Positions 25,758 to 37,091 of a stretch of DNA of 64,000 nt are shown here, in pieces. This DNA comes from Stereum hirsutum FP-91666 SS1. Taxonomy: Eukaryota > Basidiomycota > Agaricomycetes > Russulales > Stereaceae. The stretch is from the NCBI RefSeq assembly GCF_000264905.1, contig NW_006763132.1, positions 1,867,822-1,931,821 on the forward strand. Direction: 5' to 3'. A program made the translations under genes and the position numbers. Numbering within the stretch: the first letter of the stretch is position 1; each line of letters starts with the position of its first letter. The notes beneath the pieces were generated by a model. The model made no database searches, was not told the origin of the DNA, and saw only the letters and a list, made by a program, of their open reading frames with translations.

Positions 25758-28453
25758 ATGACCACTACGACCACCTTTTCATCGACCAGAGCTCACGACA
25801 TGAACCGAATGACCTCGACAATGAGACCCGTAGTTTCTCCGGAGCACGTCCCAGACCGTAACGGAATAGTTCGTGCGAAGACGTATAAAACGATGGTGGG
25901 TCTATCAGAGGGCGTCCCACTGGTAACTTACCATAACTCACTCGAGAAATACTCTGTTTGCTTGACACCTTCACAGGTTCTACCATTCGCCCGACTTCTT
26001 CGAGCTTAACTGACGATCAAGAACAAGCATCCACGCAGTTTGGTTCGTTGGATTTGAGGTCGACGTTCAACGAGTTACGAAGCAGATGGGGTTAGCCTTC
26101 AATATCTTCGTCGCGACATTCTGTTCCATCGGTAAGCCAGCGTCCTGCTCATTTATTGTCTTCGGACCTTGATGTTGCGCGGCAACTCATTCTTTCTGCC
26201 GGGCCATAGGATCGTTCTTGTTCGGGTGGGTATTTTTCACATCCTCAACCTTAATTCGTCGCCATCCTGAACTACGTCTTCCCCTTACATCCCCGTTTCT
26301 CAGATATGATAGGTGAGCAACACTCAAGCCCTTCTGCTCTATATCCAATACGGAGATGCTGACGGGCGAATTCTCGTTCAGTGGCATCATCTCTTCGGTG
26401 CTTACATTCAACACCTTCCTGGGCGATTTCGACAATCCAAGCCCCGCACTAACGGGAGCAATCGTCTCAACGTTCACGGGCGGATGTTTCTTCGGCTCTA
26501 TGGCCGGCGGTTGGTGCGTTCTCGTCACTGGTGCTTTTCAGCTACAGACAGTCGCTGAGAGAATGCGCGTACAGGATAAGTGACAGGCTTGGTAGAAAGA
26601 TAGCCATTCAGGTACGAGCTTGTATTGTTCTAAAAGAGTGCTTGCAAGGTTAATTATTGCCGTAGATCGGCGCAGTGATTGCACTGTGGGGATGCGCGAT
26701 GCAGACTGGAGCGCGTAACATCGCGACGCTGTTCGTAGGGCGTGTAGTTGGAGGCCTAGCGATTGGGTAAGCGCACTTACCTGCATAATGGCATATCGAC
26801 ATAGTATTGCTGAACGTGCCATGTTTGTCCTAGACTTCTGTCAATGACCGTCCCCCTTTACAACGTACGTCTCGCTACCAATGTATACCTTAAATCCCAT
26901 TAATCTGTGCGACATGTGTAGACCGAAGTTGCACCCCCGAAGATTCGTGGATTTTTGGTCGGCTTGACTCAACAGATGCTTGGCATCGGTTTCATCGTCG
27001 CTAACTGGGTCGGCTACGGCTGCCAATACCTCGACGGAAGTTCAGAATGGCGACTTCCTCTAGGCCTTCAGGTTAGCAGCCAATCCTGTCGTCGCGCATT
27101 CATCCCCATAAGATTTACGCCGCATTTTTTCACAGATGGCGCCAGCGTTCCTCCTCCTTGTCGGTATCCAATTTCTTCCGCAAAGCCCACGTTGGCTCCT
27201 TGAACAAGGCCGGGACGACGAGGCGCGCGAAGTTATATACAAACTGCATGATGTCTCTACTCCCGAAGCCAAGGCCGTCGCGGACGCAGATTTCCTCTCT
27301 ATGAGCGACACCATCAAGGCAGAATTACTCATGAAAAGTAAGAGGGTTAGCGATTTGTGGGCGGATGCAGGGACGGTGAAGCGGTCTTTGGTCGCGATTG
27401 GGGTGCAGGTGTTCGGGCAGTTTACAGGTGTAAATGTTATCAACTATTATGGCCCAAGAATGTAAGTACCGTTTTCTATGACTATTATGTCGGGGGAGGG
27501 TGTGTACTTACCGCAGCTACATTGTTCTAGGTATGCTTCCCTGGGCATTGAAGCCGGGAAGCTGCTCCTGATTCAGGGTATCTACGGCGCCGTTGGTCCT
27601 ATTACCAATTTCATGTGCGTATCATTCACAACATTCCTCGACTTCAATCTCACAATTTTATCCACAGCTTCATCACGCTCATCCTCGACACCGTCGGACG
27701 AAAAAAGCCCCTTCTCTTCGGATGTGCCGCAAACGTCGCCCTCTTCTCTGTCTTAGCTGCTATCCTTGCCTCTTTCCCTCCAGGCGATGGAGTTACCAAC
27801 TTTGCAGCACAGCGGGCTGGTATTGGCATGATTTTCATGTTGAGTATTGTGTTCTCGTTGAGTTTCGGTCCTGTCAGTTGGGTGTTAGCTTCAGAGGTCA
27901 GTCAATCCATATCAGCCTGGCTCATAAGGCCTACTTGCTAAGCGCCATTAATCATTTTGTGCAGGTCTTCCCCACGAGGACGAGAGCTATTGGAACAGCC
28001 GCTGCGACGTATGTGACTGATATCGTCTAACGAGAGCTCCCATGCTAACCAGTTTCTCAAAATTTAGATGTGCAAATTGGGCCATGAATGTGTTGATCTC
28101 GGAGGTCGCGCCCATTGGACTCGACAACTCAGGATATAAATTTTATATTCTGTTCATCGTCTTGAACGCAGTAGACTTCATCGTAATTCTATGGTTCTTC
28201 CCCGAAACTAAAGGTACGCTGCTTTGCATATAATCTTCTCGCAAATAATTGGCACTGATAAATCACGACGCACCGCCATATAGGCAAGTCCTTGGAAGAT
28301 ATGGCGATTGTCTTTGGAGATAAGGTCGATCCTCGAGAGATATTGCATGAGCATGGCCGGCCGACGACGAAAGAGCAGAATGGGAAGGTGCACGGAAGTC
28401 ACGAGAAGATCTCTATTGGGGACCATGAACATCACGAACACGAAGCTGTATGA
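25758..28453 (+). CDS. MFS sugar transporter (hexose-type)
   Basis: Fifteen exons: 25758-25895, 26086-26131, 26210-26225, 26304-26312, 26382-26513, 26575-26611, 26666-26766, 26834-26864, 26922-27071, 27136-27461, 27531-27614, 27668-27896, 27965-28008, 28068-28213 and 28284-28453, about 552 aa with 12 expected membrane spans. Family motifs: FLFGYDSGIISSVL (made from exons 3 to 5, of 16, 9 and 132 nt), DRLGRK after TM2, VGRVVGGLAIG, VPLYNTEVAPPKIRG, a central LPQSPRWLLEQGRDDEA, the sugar-porter QQ-like segment QVFGQFTGVNVINYY, DTVGRKK, and WFFPETKGKSLED near the end. This is the sugar porter family in the plasma membrane. The His-rich cytosolic tail (GDHEHHEHEAV) is unusual. Substrate not predictable. 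Start uncertain because of the close TATA box. Confidence 0.93.
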
Positions 28454-28851
28454 TATGTTGGGTGAATTGGTTGCATTTTTTTCTTCAATCACGTTCATGT
28501 ACTTCTATTTCGGTAATGGGGATCAATCAAGCAATTGTTGAACCGGACTCGGCCGGGAGGCTCCGGGAAGAACCTCCATTTCCTTCCCTTGGCCTTCTTC
28601 TTCCAAGTTCCAACGGGCCAACACTGGTCAGACTCCGTTGAAGGGAGTACATATCCTCACGCGTTCTTCAGCTGACAAGAGTCAGGCGCTGAGCGCTGAG
28701 CGCCGCTGCTGTTCACATATGTGCCTGGGCCACTGAATGGACTAAAGCAGCGACTCTATAAAAAGAGGTGCTGTACGGCTTTGCTTCTCTCCATCAACCG
28801 CCTCTTTCTCTATCGTTCGACACACTTCAGACTCGAATACCTGCCTTTCTA
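28454..28851. other. Intergenic region with dehydrogenase promoter
   Basis: Holds the end of the transporter transcript and the promoter of the next gene. A GCGCTGA triplet-like repeat is at about 28686-28702. A TATA box is listed separately. Confidence 0.4.
28757..28764 (+). promoter_or_regulatory. TATA box of the short-chain dehydrogenase gene
   Basis: TATAAAAA in CTCTATAAAAAGAGG, about 90 bp before the ATG at 28852, a canonical fungal placement. Confidence 0.65.
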
Positions 28852-30108
28852 ATGTCCCCAACTCGTGTAGCAATCGTCACCGGTGCAGCACAAGGCATTG
28901 GTCGTTCCATCGCTCTTCGTCTAGCCGCCGACGGCCTCAATGTAGCGGTGAATGACGTGGAGAGCCAAAGGCAGGCTCTAGACGCTGTTGTATCTGAGAT
29001 ACAGGCGAAAGGCAGGAAAGCTGTCGCGTTAACTGCTGATGTGTCATCTGAGGAGGACGTCAAAAATATGGTCGAGAAGACGGTAGAGCACTTGGGGAGG
29101 CTTGACGTGGTATGGTCATCATCCGAACGAAGTCCATCAGCGAAGCTGATGAGTCCTGGGCCTCTTTACGAGAAACCTAACTTCCTTCCTCACGATTGGT
29201 AGATGGTTGCGAACGCGGGAATCGGCGGAGCAGGCAAAGGGAGTTCTATCCTCACTGGTATTGTTCATCCATCGGTCCTTCACTGATGATTTTACGTGCG
29301 CTAAAAATGCTTTCAGTTGACATGGAACAATGGCATAAACTCATGGGCGTGAACGTTGACGGTGTAGTCCTGTGCTACAAATACGCAGCAATACAAATGG
29401 TCAAACAGGGAGAAGGCGGCAGGATTATTGGTACGTGCATTTGATCATCACCGTGACCTGCTCGCTCTGTATTCTCATTCCCGATCCTGACTCTCAACAG
29501 GAGCGTCCTCAGTTCTTGGAAAGAGAGGCACGTTGCTTACGATTGGTTCACCCCAATATCATCCTTAGCAAATGAATTTCATCAGGGGTCAAGGGAATCG
29601 CACCGTACTGTGCGTCGAAATTTGCCGTCCGCGGGATAACCCAAAGTGTTGGTGCGTAACTGAGCTTCATTCAAAATTTAGCAGACGAGTTGACTATATA
29701 AGCAGCCTGTGAGTTGGTCGAGCACAATATTACCGTCAATGCCTACGCACCTGGTGTAGTTGACACGGCAATCGGTGAGGACACGTACGCTACTTCAGTG
29801 ATTCACAGATTTGACCATCCACAAAGTTAAGATGGGCGTGCAAACTCTGAAAAATGTGAGTACACCTTTCTGAACACGTCTAGACGTCTGACATATATCA
29901 CTTATATGTGAACACCACAGGCTTTGAACATATCGAACTCACGTACGGTCGACAAGGAGGCCATCGCGAGCTGGGTGTCCTATATCTCCTCTCCCGAGGC
30001 GAGTTTCATCAGCGGTAGGTCAATCGTATGAACTTCGTATCTTTGAAATATTGACATAACTTTCTAGGTCAAACCGTCATCATCGATGGAGGGGTACAGT
30101 TTGATTGA
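28852..30108 (+). CDS. Short-chain dehydrogenase/reductase (diacetyl/acetoin reductase-like)
   Basis: Nine exons: 28852-29109, 29203-29257, 29317-29430, 29501-29527, 29586-29651, 29706-29774, 29827-29855, 29921-30014 and 30068-30108, 250 aa, the classical SDR length. Motifs in order: cofactor loop TGAAQGIG, acidic residue after strand 2 (VNDVES, favouring NAD), ADVSSEED, ANAGIGG, NVDGVVLCYK, catalytic Ser in GASSVLGKRG, YCASK with the catalytic Tyr/Lys, and NAYAPGVVDT. The end INGQ/QTVIIDGGVQFD is typical. Best match by eye is the (S)-acetoin-forming diacetyl reductase group, but related ketoreductases cannot be excluded. Intron 4 has a GC donor (29528-29529); no GT site keeps the frame. The gene converges on the acyl-CoA dehydrogenase gene. 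Confidence 0.92.
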
Positions 30109-30531
30109 AGCGGTCATATATATCATTCGTACCATACTGTAAACTCCTTTTGGCTCAAGGGTGGACTATATTCATTGGACCATATGGTGTGCAGCCAAGA
30201 TTGCAGCGAACGTTTATCAAAGCAGAACTAATCGGCGGGTTGGTCGGTCGGTCGGTTTACAGAGAGGAAACTATGTTCTTCCGCAAACTCCAGATTATTG
30301 TGTCAGGGACAATATATTGTGATTGTACAGATAGTAAACTATACATAGAATGTGGAAATCCAATCGAGAGTGAAATACTATGAGAGTACAAAAATAAATG
30401 GCAACCTAAGTGAACTTGGCCCGCCCATCCTGACCGGGATACTCGTCTTATGTATACAACTACATCCTTAATAATAACCCTCGTCTTGACCCTGCCACTG
30501 CCGGCGTCCGTAAAGCACCGCTATGGCAAGC
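30109..30531. other. Convergent intergenic region
   Basis: 3' ends of the dehydrogenase (+) and the acyl-CoA dehydrogenase (-) face each other here. No gene; TTGGTCGGTCGGTCGG-like GGTC repeats occur at about 30240-30255. Confidence 0.4.
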
Positions 30532-33208
30532 TCACAGCCTCGCATTCTTCGGCATAGCCCTCATCGCCTGCCTAACGCCTAAATCGCCGAGCACGTCCTC
30601 CGCACCTCCAAGCAACGCGTCGAATGGCGCCGTTCGATAGGCCTGCACCACGGGAACAGCGACCACAGCGTATGTCAGTATACGGTTGGATCAGGTACGA
30701 GAAGTGGAAAGGTACGAGAAGTGGAACGGCACGAAATAAACTTACATGCTCAATAAACCGGCCCATTCCACTCTTCGTGATCCCCCGTCCACCGAATATC
30801 TGGACTGCATCCCTCGCCGTCGTTTGTGCTGACTGCGTGCTATACATCTTCAAAAAGGCGATCTGACCAGCAAGTTTCGTCGCCTGCTCCTTGTACGACT
30901 GCACCACCACATCGAAAATTATTAAGGTGACAGTCAGGATGCATACCAAGGGGGCGAAAAGAACCGAAGAAGATACACATGAGAGGCGTACCATGTTGCA
31001 CATCTGGTGTGTGATGCTCTCCAACCAAGCTTGAATACTCTCCGCACGGGCGACCATATTGGCTATCTTGTTCCGGATGACGGCCTGTGATGCGAGGGGT
31101 TTTCCGAAGGCTTTGCGCTGGTTAATCCATCTACATTTTCGAGGAGACCTAATTAGTATCTGAACATCATGGACACAACACACAACCATGACTTACTTAA
31201 GGCACTCCTCGATGATCAACCTCTGGCTCCGCGCCGATGCACAGCACATGACCCATCGCTCGTGGTTGAAGTTGCTGCCGTCAAACAAGGGCGAATTTCA
31301 GCACTGAATACTGGCTGAACGTTGCCGAGAAGATGACACTAGACACACCTCAGGATGACGAAAATACCTCCGCCCTCAGGGCCGAGAGTATTTGTTACAG
31401 GTACCCGGACATTGTCGAAGGTGATATATGCCGTTTGGGCGGTGGTGGAGTACGAGGTCTTGATGAGTTTGGTGGAGACTCCCTCAATGCGGGGAATAAG
31501 AATGACGGTGAAGCCATCCTGGAAATCCTCAAATTAGCCTTAGTTTGTTCGCTGAACATCGAACATGACCAACCTCGGTCTTGCAACCAGTCGTAAAGCT
31601 ATAACAAAGGTATCAGCTCGCGTTCATGTAATTCCACCATGTCCGTTTTCTCATACTCACTAATCTGCCATGCTGGACGAAGCACAGTCTTATCAATAGG
31701 ATACTCAGGTGCTCAGGTAGGAACACAGAACATACTGTCCGTTCGTAATCCACTTCTTCGTCCCGTTAATGATCCATTCCTTGCCGTCCTCACTCTTCAC
31801 CGCGGACGTCTGCATCCCCATCACGTCGCTACCGGCATGGGCCTCTGAGATGGCGAGGCATATAAATTTCTTGCCTGATAGGATCTCCGGAACAATCTAT
31901 GTCGTGACGGGACAAGGAAACGTAAGTGAGAGGGATGAAGTAGGAATATGGGAGATGGGAGAGCAGGAGATATTATGAGACCACACATACGGTCTTCTTC
32001 ATCTCGTCTGTACCGAAGTTGAGTAATGGTGGCAAGCCGATGACTTTGCCACCGAGAATACCTGATGTATTGCGAAGGAACATCAATAGTCGACAAGGGC
32101 AAAATAAACCGTCGTAATAAAAGCATGAGTACCATCTCCATAACCTCTTGCGCCACACCGGCAAATTTCTTGCGTGATAATAAGCTATACGGAGAGCTCG
32201 GTAAGCACGGTGCTAATAGAAAAACCACGACAATTGGACACCTACTTCGTGAAAATAGTCGAACTATAGGGAATAATTAGAGCTAAGATTCGAATAATGG
32301 TATGAGACTGGCGTACCTCTTCGGGAGTTACCAAGCCATTCATAAGCTTTAAGCCTTTGAGATGCTTTCCGGGTCCCATTCGCATTGCGTGCAAGTTTAC
32401 CTCCCTATAAATAGTCGTTGTTAGAGAGTTTCTCTGCTGCCACCAATACAACAGGACGAACGTCATCTTGTCGATGACCTCTTGACTAACGCGCTTGCCA
32501 TCTTCTTCGCGTGCTTGGGCATCTGGATAGATGTACTCATCCACAAATTGGCGCATTGCCTTCTGGAACTTCCTGTGCCCCTGCGAGTCGAGTCAGTTAT
32601 GAATATCGATGTACATGACTTAGAGTAGAGAGAAGACGAACCTCGGTGAAATAAGGACTATGGAAGCCCTCTGCTAACCATGATGGCTCTGCAAGTACCA
32701 TTATTGCGCATCAGCACAGCTCCGCATGCTTCCTATACACAAGTAGAAAGAGTACGCACCAGCATAAGGCACCTTGCTGATCTCTCCAGCAACTTTGCCC
32801 GTGATGATGCTCTGCTCTCCCTTAATCGTCCCGATCTGCAAACGCGCGTACTGCGGCTTCTCGAGCACCTCATGCCTATGCAGTCCGTAGAAGGTCTCGG
32901 TAGCATCCTGACCTGCAACTTCGGGGTCAAGAAGAACTGAGGCACCTCCTGGATGAAGGTCTACGAAGCGGGAGAGGTCGTATACTTTGGCGTCAACGAT
33001 GATCCACTGCGGCCCATCCGTCTCGGTCAGCACAAGACTAAGCGATTGAGCAAGAAAGAACTGACAATATCGCCGTGTTTATTGTGCTGGCCACATTGAG
33101 AAATAGTAAGCATGGATGATTTCTCCCTCGAGCGGACACTTCAAACTGCCAGCACACCTGCTCGATCTCCTCTCTTGAGAACTCCTTCATGGTCTTTGTA
33201 GTGGCCAT
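30532..33208 (-). CDS. Cytochrome b5/acyl-CoA dehydrogenase fusion, peroxisome-type
   Basis: Seventeen minus-strand exons: 33208-33158, 33086-33066, 33021-32760, 32688-32642, 32580-32462, 32404-32317, 32263-32246, 32184-32133, 32061-31991, 31896-31736, 31672-31661, 31598-31574, 31527-31349, 31274-31197, 31130-30992, 30898-30746 and 30642-30532, about 528 aa. The N-terminal ~100 residues form a cytochrome b5 domain: [21 protein letters not shown], then the haem-ligand [11 protein letters not shown] and [10 protein letters not shown]. The rest is an acyl-CoA dehydrogenase: [70 protein letters not shown], then [16 protein letters not shown] and [17 protein letters not shown]. The protein ends NARL, a PTS1-type tripeptide, so peroxisomal location is likely. 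The intron between exons 2 and 3 (44 nt) is the weakest call. The family oxidises acyl-CoA-like substrates with FAD. Confidence 0.9.
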
Positions 33209-33771
33209 GTAGTCCAAGAACGTCGCAAAAAATATAAAAATAAGGTCAAGTAAATGATAACTGGAATCGAAAGTCAAGTGTGGGGGTAACAAAGCACTTA
33301 AGCTTGAAGGACCGATAGGAGTTTATGTTCACCTGCGAAGCACAAAATGCGGGGAAATGAATTTCAGCTGCTGATGTGATATTCGGAGGCACGCGAGCGA
33401 CCGGAGGCCAATCACGTTGCCGCGTTTTCAGTGGCTTACCGGCGCAAGGGCCACATGTTAGTGGGTGCCACCCGTGCTAGAAAACCAGTGTAGGACTCTG
33501 TGTAGGATCATAGGTGTGTTAATCTGGCATATCTACAGACCGATGAGACGAGCAGATGGTTGCATCCCTTCCCTTGAAGCAGTCCCACGAAAGCATACCC
33601 GAAAGGAGTCAGATTACCCATGCTACAGAGAATAATGTATAGTTAGGACAGCACCGCTTGCGAATAATACAAGTGAAGGATTAACAATGCTACATCCTAG
33701 CCTTGGACGAGTCACGTTGCGCACAAGTTACTACATTTCAGACGTAGAGGGTGATTCATCATCGAAATGTC
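33209..33771. other. Intergenic region
   Basis: Promoter of the acyl-CoA dehydrogenase gene on one side and the 3' end of the membrane-protein gene on the other. No gene or repeat seen. Confidence 0.4.
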
Positions 33772-35883
33772 CTATCTATCCTCAATATTGATGTTAGCAG
33801 ATACACCGTCCTGACCCCCGACAGACCATCGATTTGTCCGAATCGTATCCCTTTCCCTGGAGCTCCCAGCGCGAGCACTACAGGTCGCAGGCAACTCTTC
33901 GCCACAGCGCGACGTTCCAGGCCGTGAATCACTCCATCCTTCAACAGTAATAGCACTGACCTCCCTACCTCGATCCTCGTAACTGCCCTCCTCATCTTCC
34001 AGCCATTTTCCTTTCCCCACAGCTCTCGATCTGCCCGGAGAGCCGTATCTGGGACTTAGCTCATCAAAACCTTTGTCATCCGCATGACCTGACCCCAAAC
34101 GTCCCGTCTCGTCATGGTTCGAAAATTCCAGGGTACCGATGGTGAGCTCGGTGAGCTCGAATGCTTGGACTCGATTTTCTTCCATCTTGTGGTATTGAAC
34201 ACGGAGGTTGATCATCATACGACCAACGAGGATGATGTAAAGTCTGCAAGTGTTTTCAGAGGATTTGAGCATCCGGAGACAGTGAATGGAGACGAAGAGA
34301 ACATTGATGACGAGAATATTGAGCGACTCACACATTTACTATCGTCCCTGCCACTGGACGGAAGGCGGGCTTCGCCACGGGTCAATATGATAAAAGAGAA
34401 AGTATCAAGACAACGACGAAAACCCACTGCAGCAGTCTAGTATCAAAAATCAGGGCGACGATCGTCAGCTTTCATTGAAGATTGAGTGAAATATGACAGG
34501 GACGAGAACCCACAAACAGCACCACGATGTTCATCAGATTGGCTACAAATAGAACGCTAGATCGAGGGGAATTGCATAGAGAATGCGAGCGGTTCAGTGC
34601 TCAGAGAGGTACCGGGATTCATGGTCGATTTACCCACCTCCATACAAGAGTACCTGATAGAATAGATTGAGAACCAAGACCAACCGTCGGAACAGTGCAT
34701 ATATAACGTACCATCTTGTAGAATAACTCTCCACAGCGTAGCATGATTTTTCCAGCCGAAAATTAAGGCTTTGTGTATTGTGAGAGAGAATATTATGATG
34801 TCGAATACTAAATTGGCGGCCCATGGCTCTGCCAAAGCTGAAGAAAAGTGGGTGCATCAGTGAATGGGATCGAAGCCAGGAGAACAGATAGGACATACCT
34901 AGAGCGCTTTGACGTCAAAGAGACGAGAGGGATTGCCATGAACATTTAGAGGCACGCCATCGGACGAACGGAGAGTTGGGAGACGTACAGGTCTCCTGAG
35001 ATGGGCACCGGGCACCCTAAAGCCTCATACGCAATAAGCACATCCTCCGGCTCTGAATCGCTTGGTTTCTTGCTGAATAACGCCCACTAACGTTGAGAAC
35101 ACGAATCGTAATTAGAAGGTCTACATATCGTCGAAGTAATTGGAACAAGGCTAGCATACCACAGTGATGCTATTGACGGCGAATAGCGAAATTGCGAGGA
35201 TGGCAATCACGATACGCCGCTGTGTTCCAGAGTAGAGAGCTGCAACACGATGACTACAGGATACTAAACCGACATTTGTTTTATCACAATCTACGAGGAA
35301 GTGGTAGATGTAAAGACTAACGGTTCACACAGCATTGAATGATGCTTTCAAGATAGATCAGACATGTCGTCAATACAGGACATCTAAAAGATCAGGCGGT
35401 TAGCGTCGGGAATTTGATGATGATTTGGGAAGGCATGCACACTCACAACCTCGTCAGAGGGGGGTCGACAAAGGTGTGCATGATTATGAGCGGATATCCC
35501 AACAGAGCAAGATATCGCGTGATGAAAAAAAGGATTGTTCCATAAGTAAATAGGCCTTTGCGACGCCAGTAGTATTGGATCTCGTGAGTAACAGTGAGCG
35601 TGTAATCTGAGCGTCGTATCTGTTTAGAGCACGCGCAAGATCAACGGAATGGTTGGAGCGAACCATAATATAAGAGAGCTGCAACGCCTCGCATAAGCTT
35701 CAGACTGATCACCGATACTATCGGGAGCGATGCGCACCATAGACTACAAGATTGATCGATCGAAATATTCGCCTAGAATTGAGATAGCCCGACGTTAGCC
35801 TCCCGGTCAAGCGATCCATAGAGCCGTGAAGATACATACAGGTTGAGCACAGATTCCTCCTTTACCGACAGCGAGTCGCTCAT
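33772..35883 (-). CDS. DUF6533-like multi-spanning membrane protein
   Basis: Minus-strand exons read as about 35883-35834, 35772-35664, 35606-35450, 35383-35322, 35239-35160, 35074-34989, 34906-34899, 34837-34712, 34653-34638, 34556-34514, an unresolved segment, and 34243-33772. Family signs: ALLYYDYTLTVTHEIQYYW, FFITRYLALLGYP, CPVLTTCLIYLES, RRIVIAILAISLFAVN, a conserved GC before the fifth span (EALGCPVPIS), WAANLVFDIIIFSLT with a following Lys, LQDGTLVWSVLFVANLMNIV and finally a basic ILVGRMMINLR before a long acidic/Ser cytosolic tail. This is the layout of the Agaricomycete DUF6533 proteins (about seven spans, plasma or internal membrane, function unknown). Exons of 8 and 16 nt are needed to keep the frame. 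Exon 1 and the piece between 34514 and 34243 do not join in phase by strong splice sites, so the gene might be damaged. Confidence 0.65.
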
Positions 35884-37091
35884 AACGCTGGTCGCCCCCC
35901 CCTCTATCTCAAAACATGCGAGCTCCTTCTGGCAGAGATGTATACGTCTTCAGATGGGGTTTGGCCGGGGTAGATGACCAGTGGAGCGCGAAGACGAAGC
36001 AAAGAGAGCAGTACCTGATGGTGGTTTAGAGCAAAGCGAGGAGGGCTTCATCGACGCTGAAGCAACCGGTCACAGCGAGATACAGAATTCCAAGAAAAAC
36101 TGACGGCAACACAAACATATTTGTAGTAGCATGCAACGGGGGTTTCGGCAAAACAATCGTCCGGATCGTTGCCGCTAAAGATCTTTCAACATTCGATATC
36201 CGTCGTGGCCGACTGTCCGTTAGAGATGGTTGGACCACTTACAGTCGAAGCCGTATACCTGGTCTCCTTATGGAACTGGCTTGACAACAGGAGGTATCCG
36301 CGACAAGATCCGCGATGACTTGAGCCGCCGGCACGGAAATTGCGTCTCTGATTTAAACCTGTTTAAACCTTGTTTAAACCAGTCCAGGAGCCGAATGCCA
36401 ATGATTGTTGCTTTTTTTTTGGTAGGGTCGAACGTTGGTCGAACGCCATCGTCGACTGACCCCAGGTTTTCGCTCGAGTGCAGGATTCGGAGGATGGTTT
36501 GGGTCTCTTCATTTTTTTTTTAAAAACGACAGCATGCCCAGAGCGATATCGGGAGATCGTAACTTACATTATTGGAAAAAGGAGATCTGAGATAAATTGG
36601 GCGGAAGAGGGTCGGCGCTTCAAAGACGACGGCAAATGCCGTCCGTGTCAGCAAGATCGAATCGGTGGTGACTCGTGCGAACAAAATTCGCTGATCGCCA
36701 CACCTTACCAGCAGCCCTTGTCATCGTTCTTAAATCGTTCCAGCCAGCAGCCAATATTCAATCTCGATGCATCCACGTAGTTGGATTATACACAAACCAA
36801 AAACGCACAACAGACAGGGTACGAAGGTAATCTAACAAAATCCACCACAACGCAAAACGCTGAGGAAAGTTGAACATGCAACGACAATAAAATACATCTC
36901 GAGACCGGAGACAAACACAAGCCAGACAAAAAAAAAGGACAAAACAATCACCTACAACAGCAACACTACCCCCCTATGGTGCATTACTGAGCACAGCCGA
37001 CACAGCCTAATATAACACAAGCAATAACGAAGAAAAATAAAGGTGACCCGGTTTGGGCCACATCGAGTCCGTCGAATTTCACATTCGACAT
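35884..37091. other. Intergenic region
   Basis: Promoter side of the DUF6533 gene and long 3' side of the DDT/PHD gene. Contains the TTTAAACC triple repeat (separate entry) and T runs near 36410 and 36515. No gene supported. Confidence 0.4.
36351..36380 (+). repeat. Triple TTTAAACC motif with palindromic core
   Basis: TTTAAACC occurs three times at roughly 10-bp spacing (starts about 36352, 36362, 36373). Two of the copies carry the palindrome GTTTAAAC. Helical-turn spacing would suit a protein-binding array, but no function is known. Confidence 0.6.

Noticed and set aside
35020..35075. Apparent 2-base frameshift in the DUF6533 gene (GTGTGC where GTGC would keep the frame)
   Set aside because: Using the acceptor at 35075 (ATTCAG) in place of the one at 35089 gives an open frame through EALGCPVPIS, so no mutation is needed.
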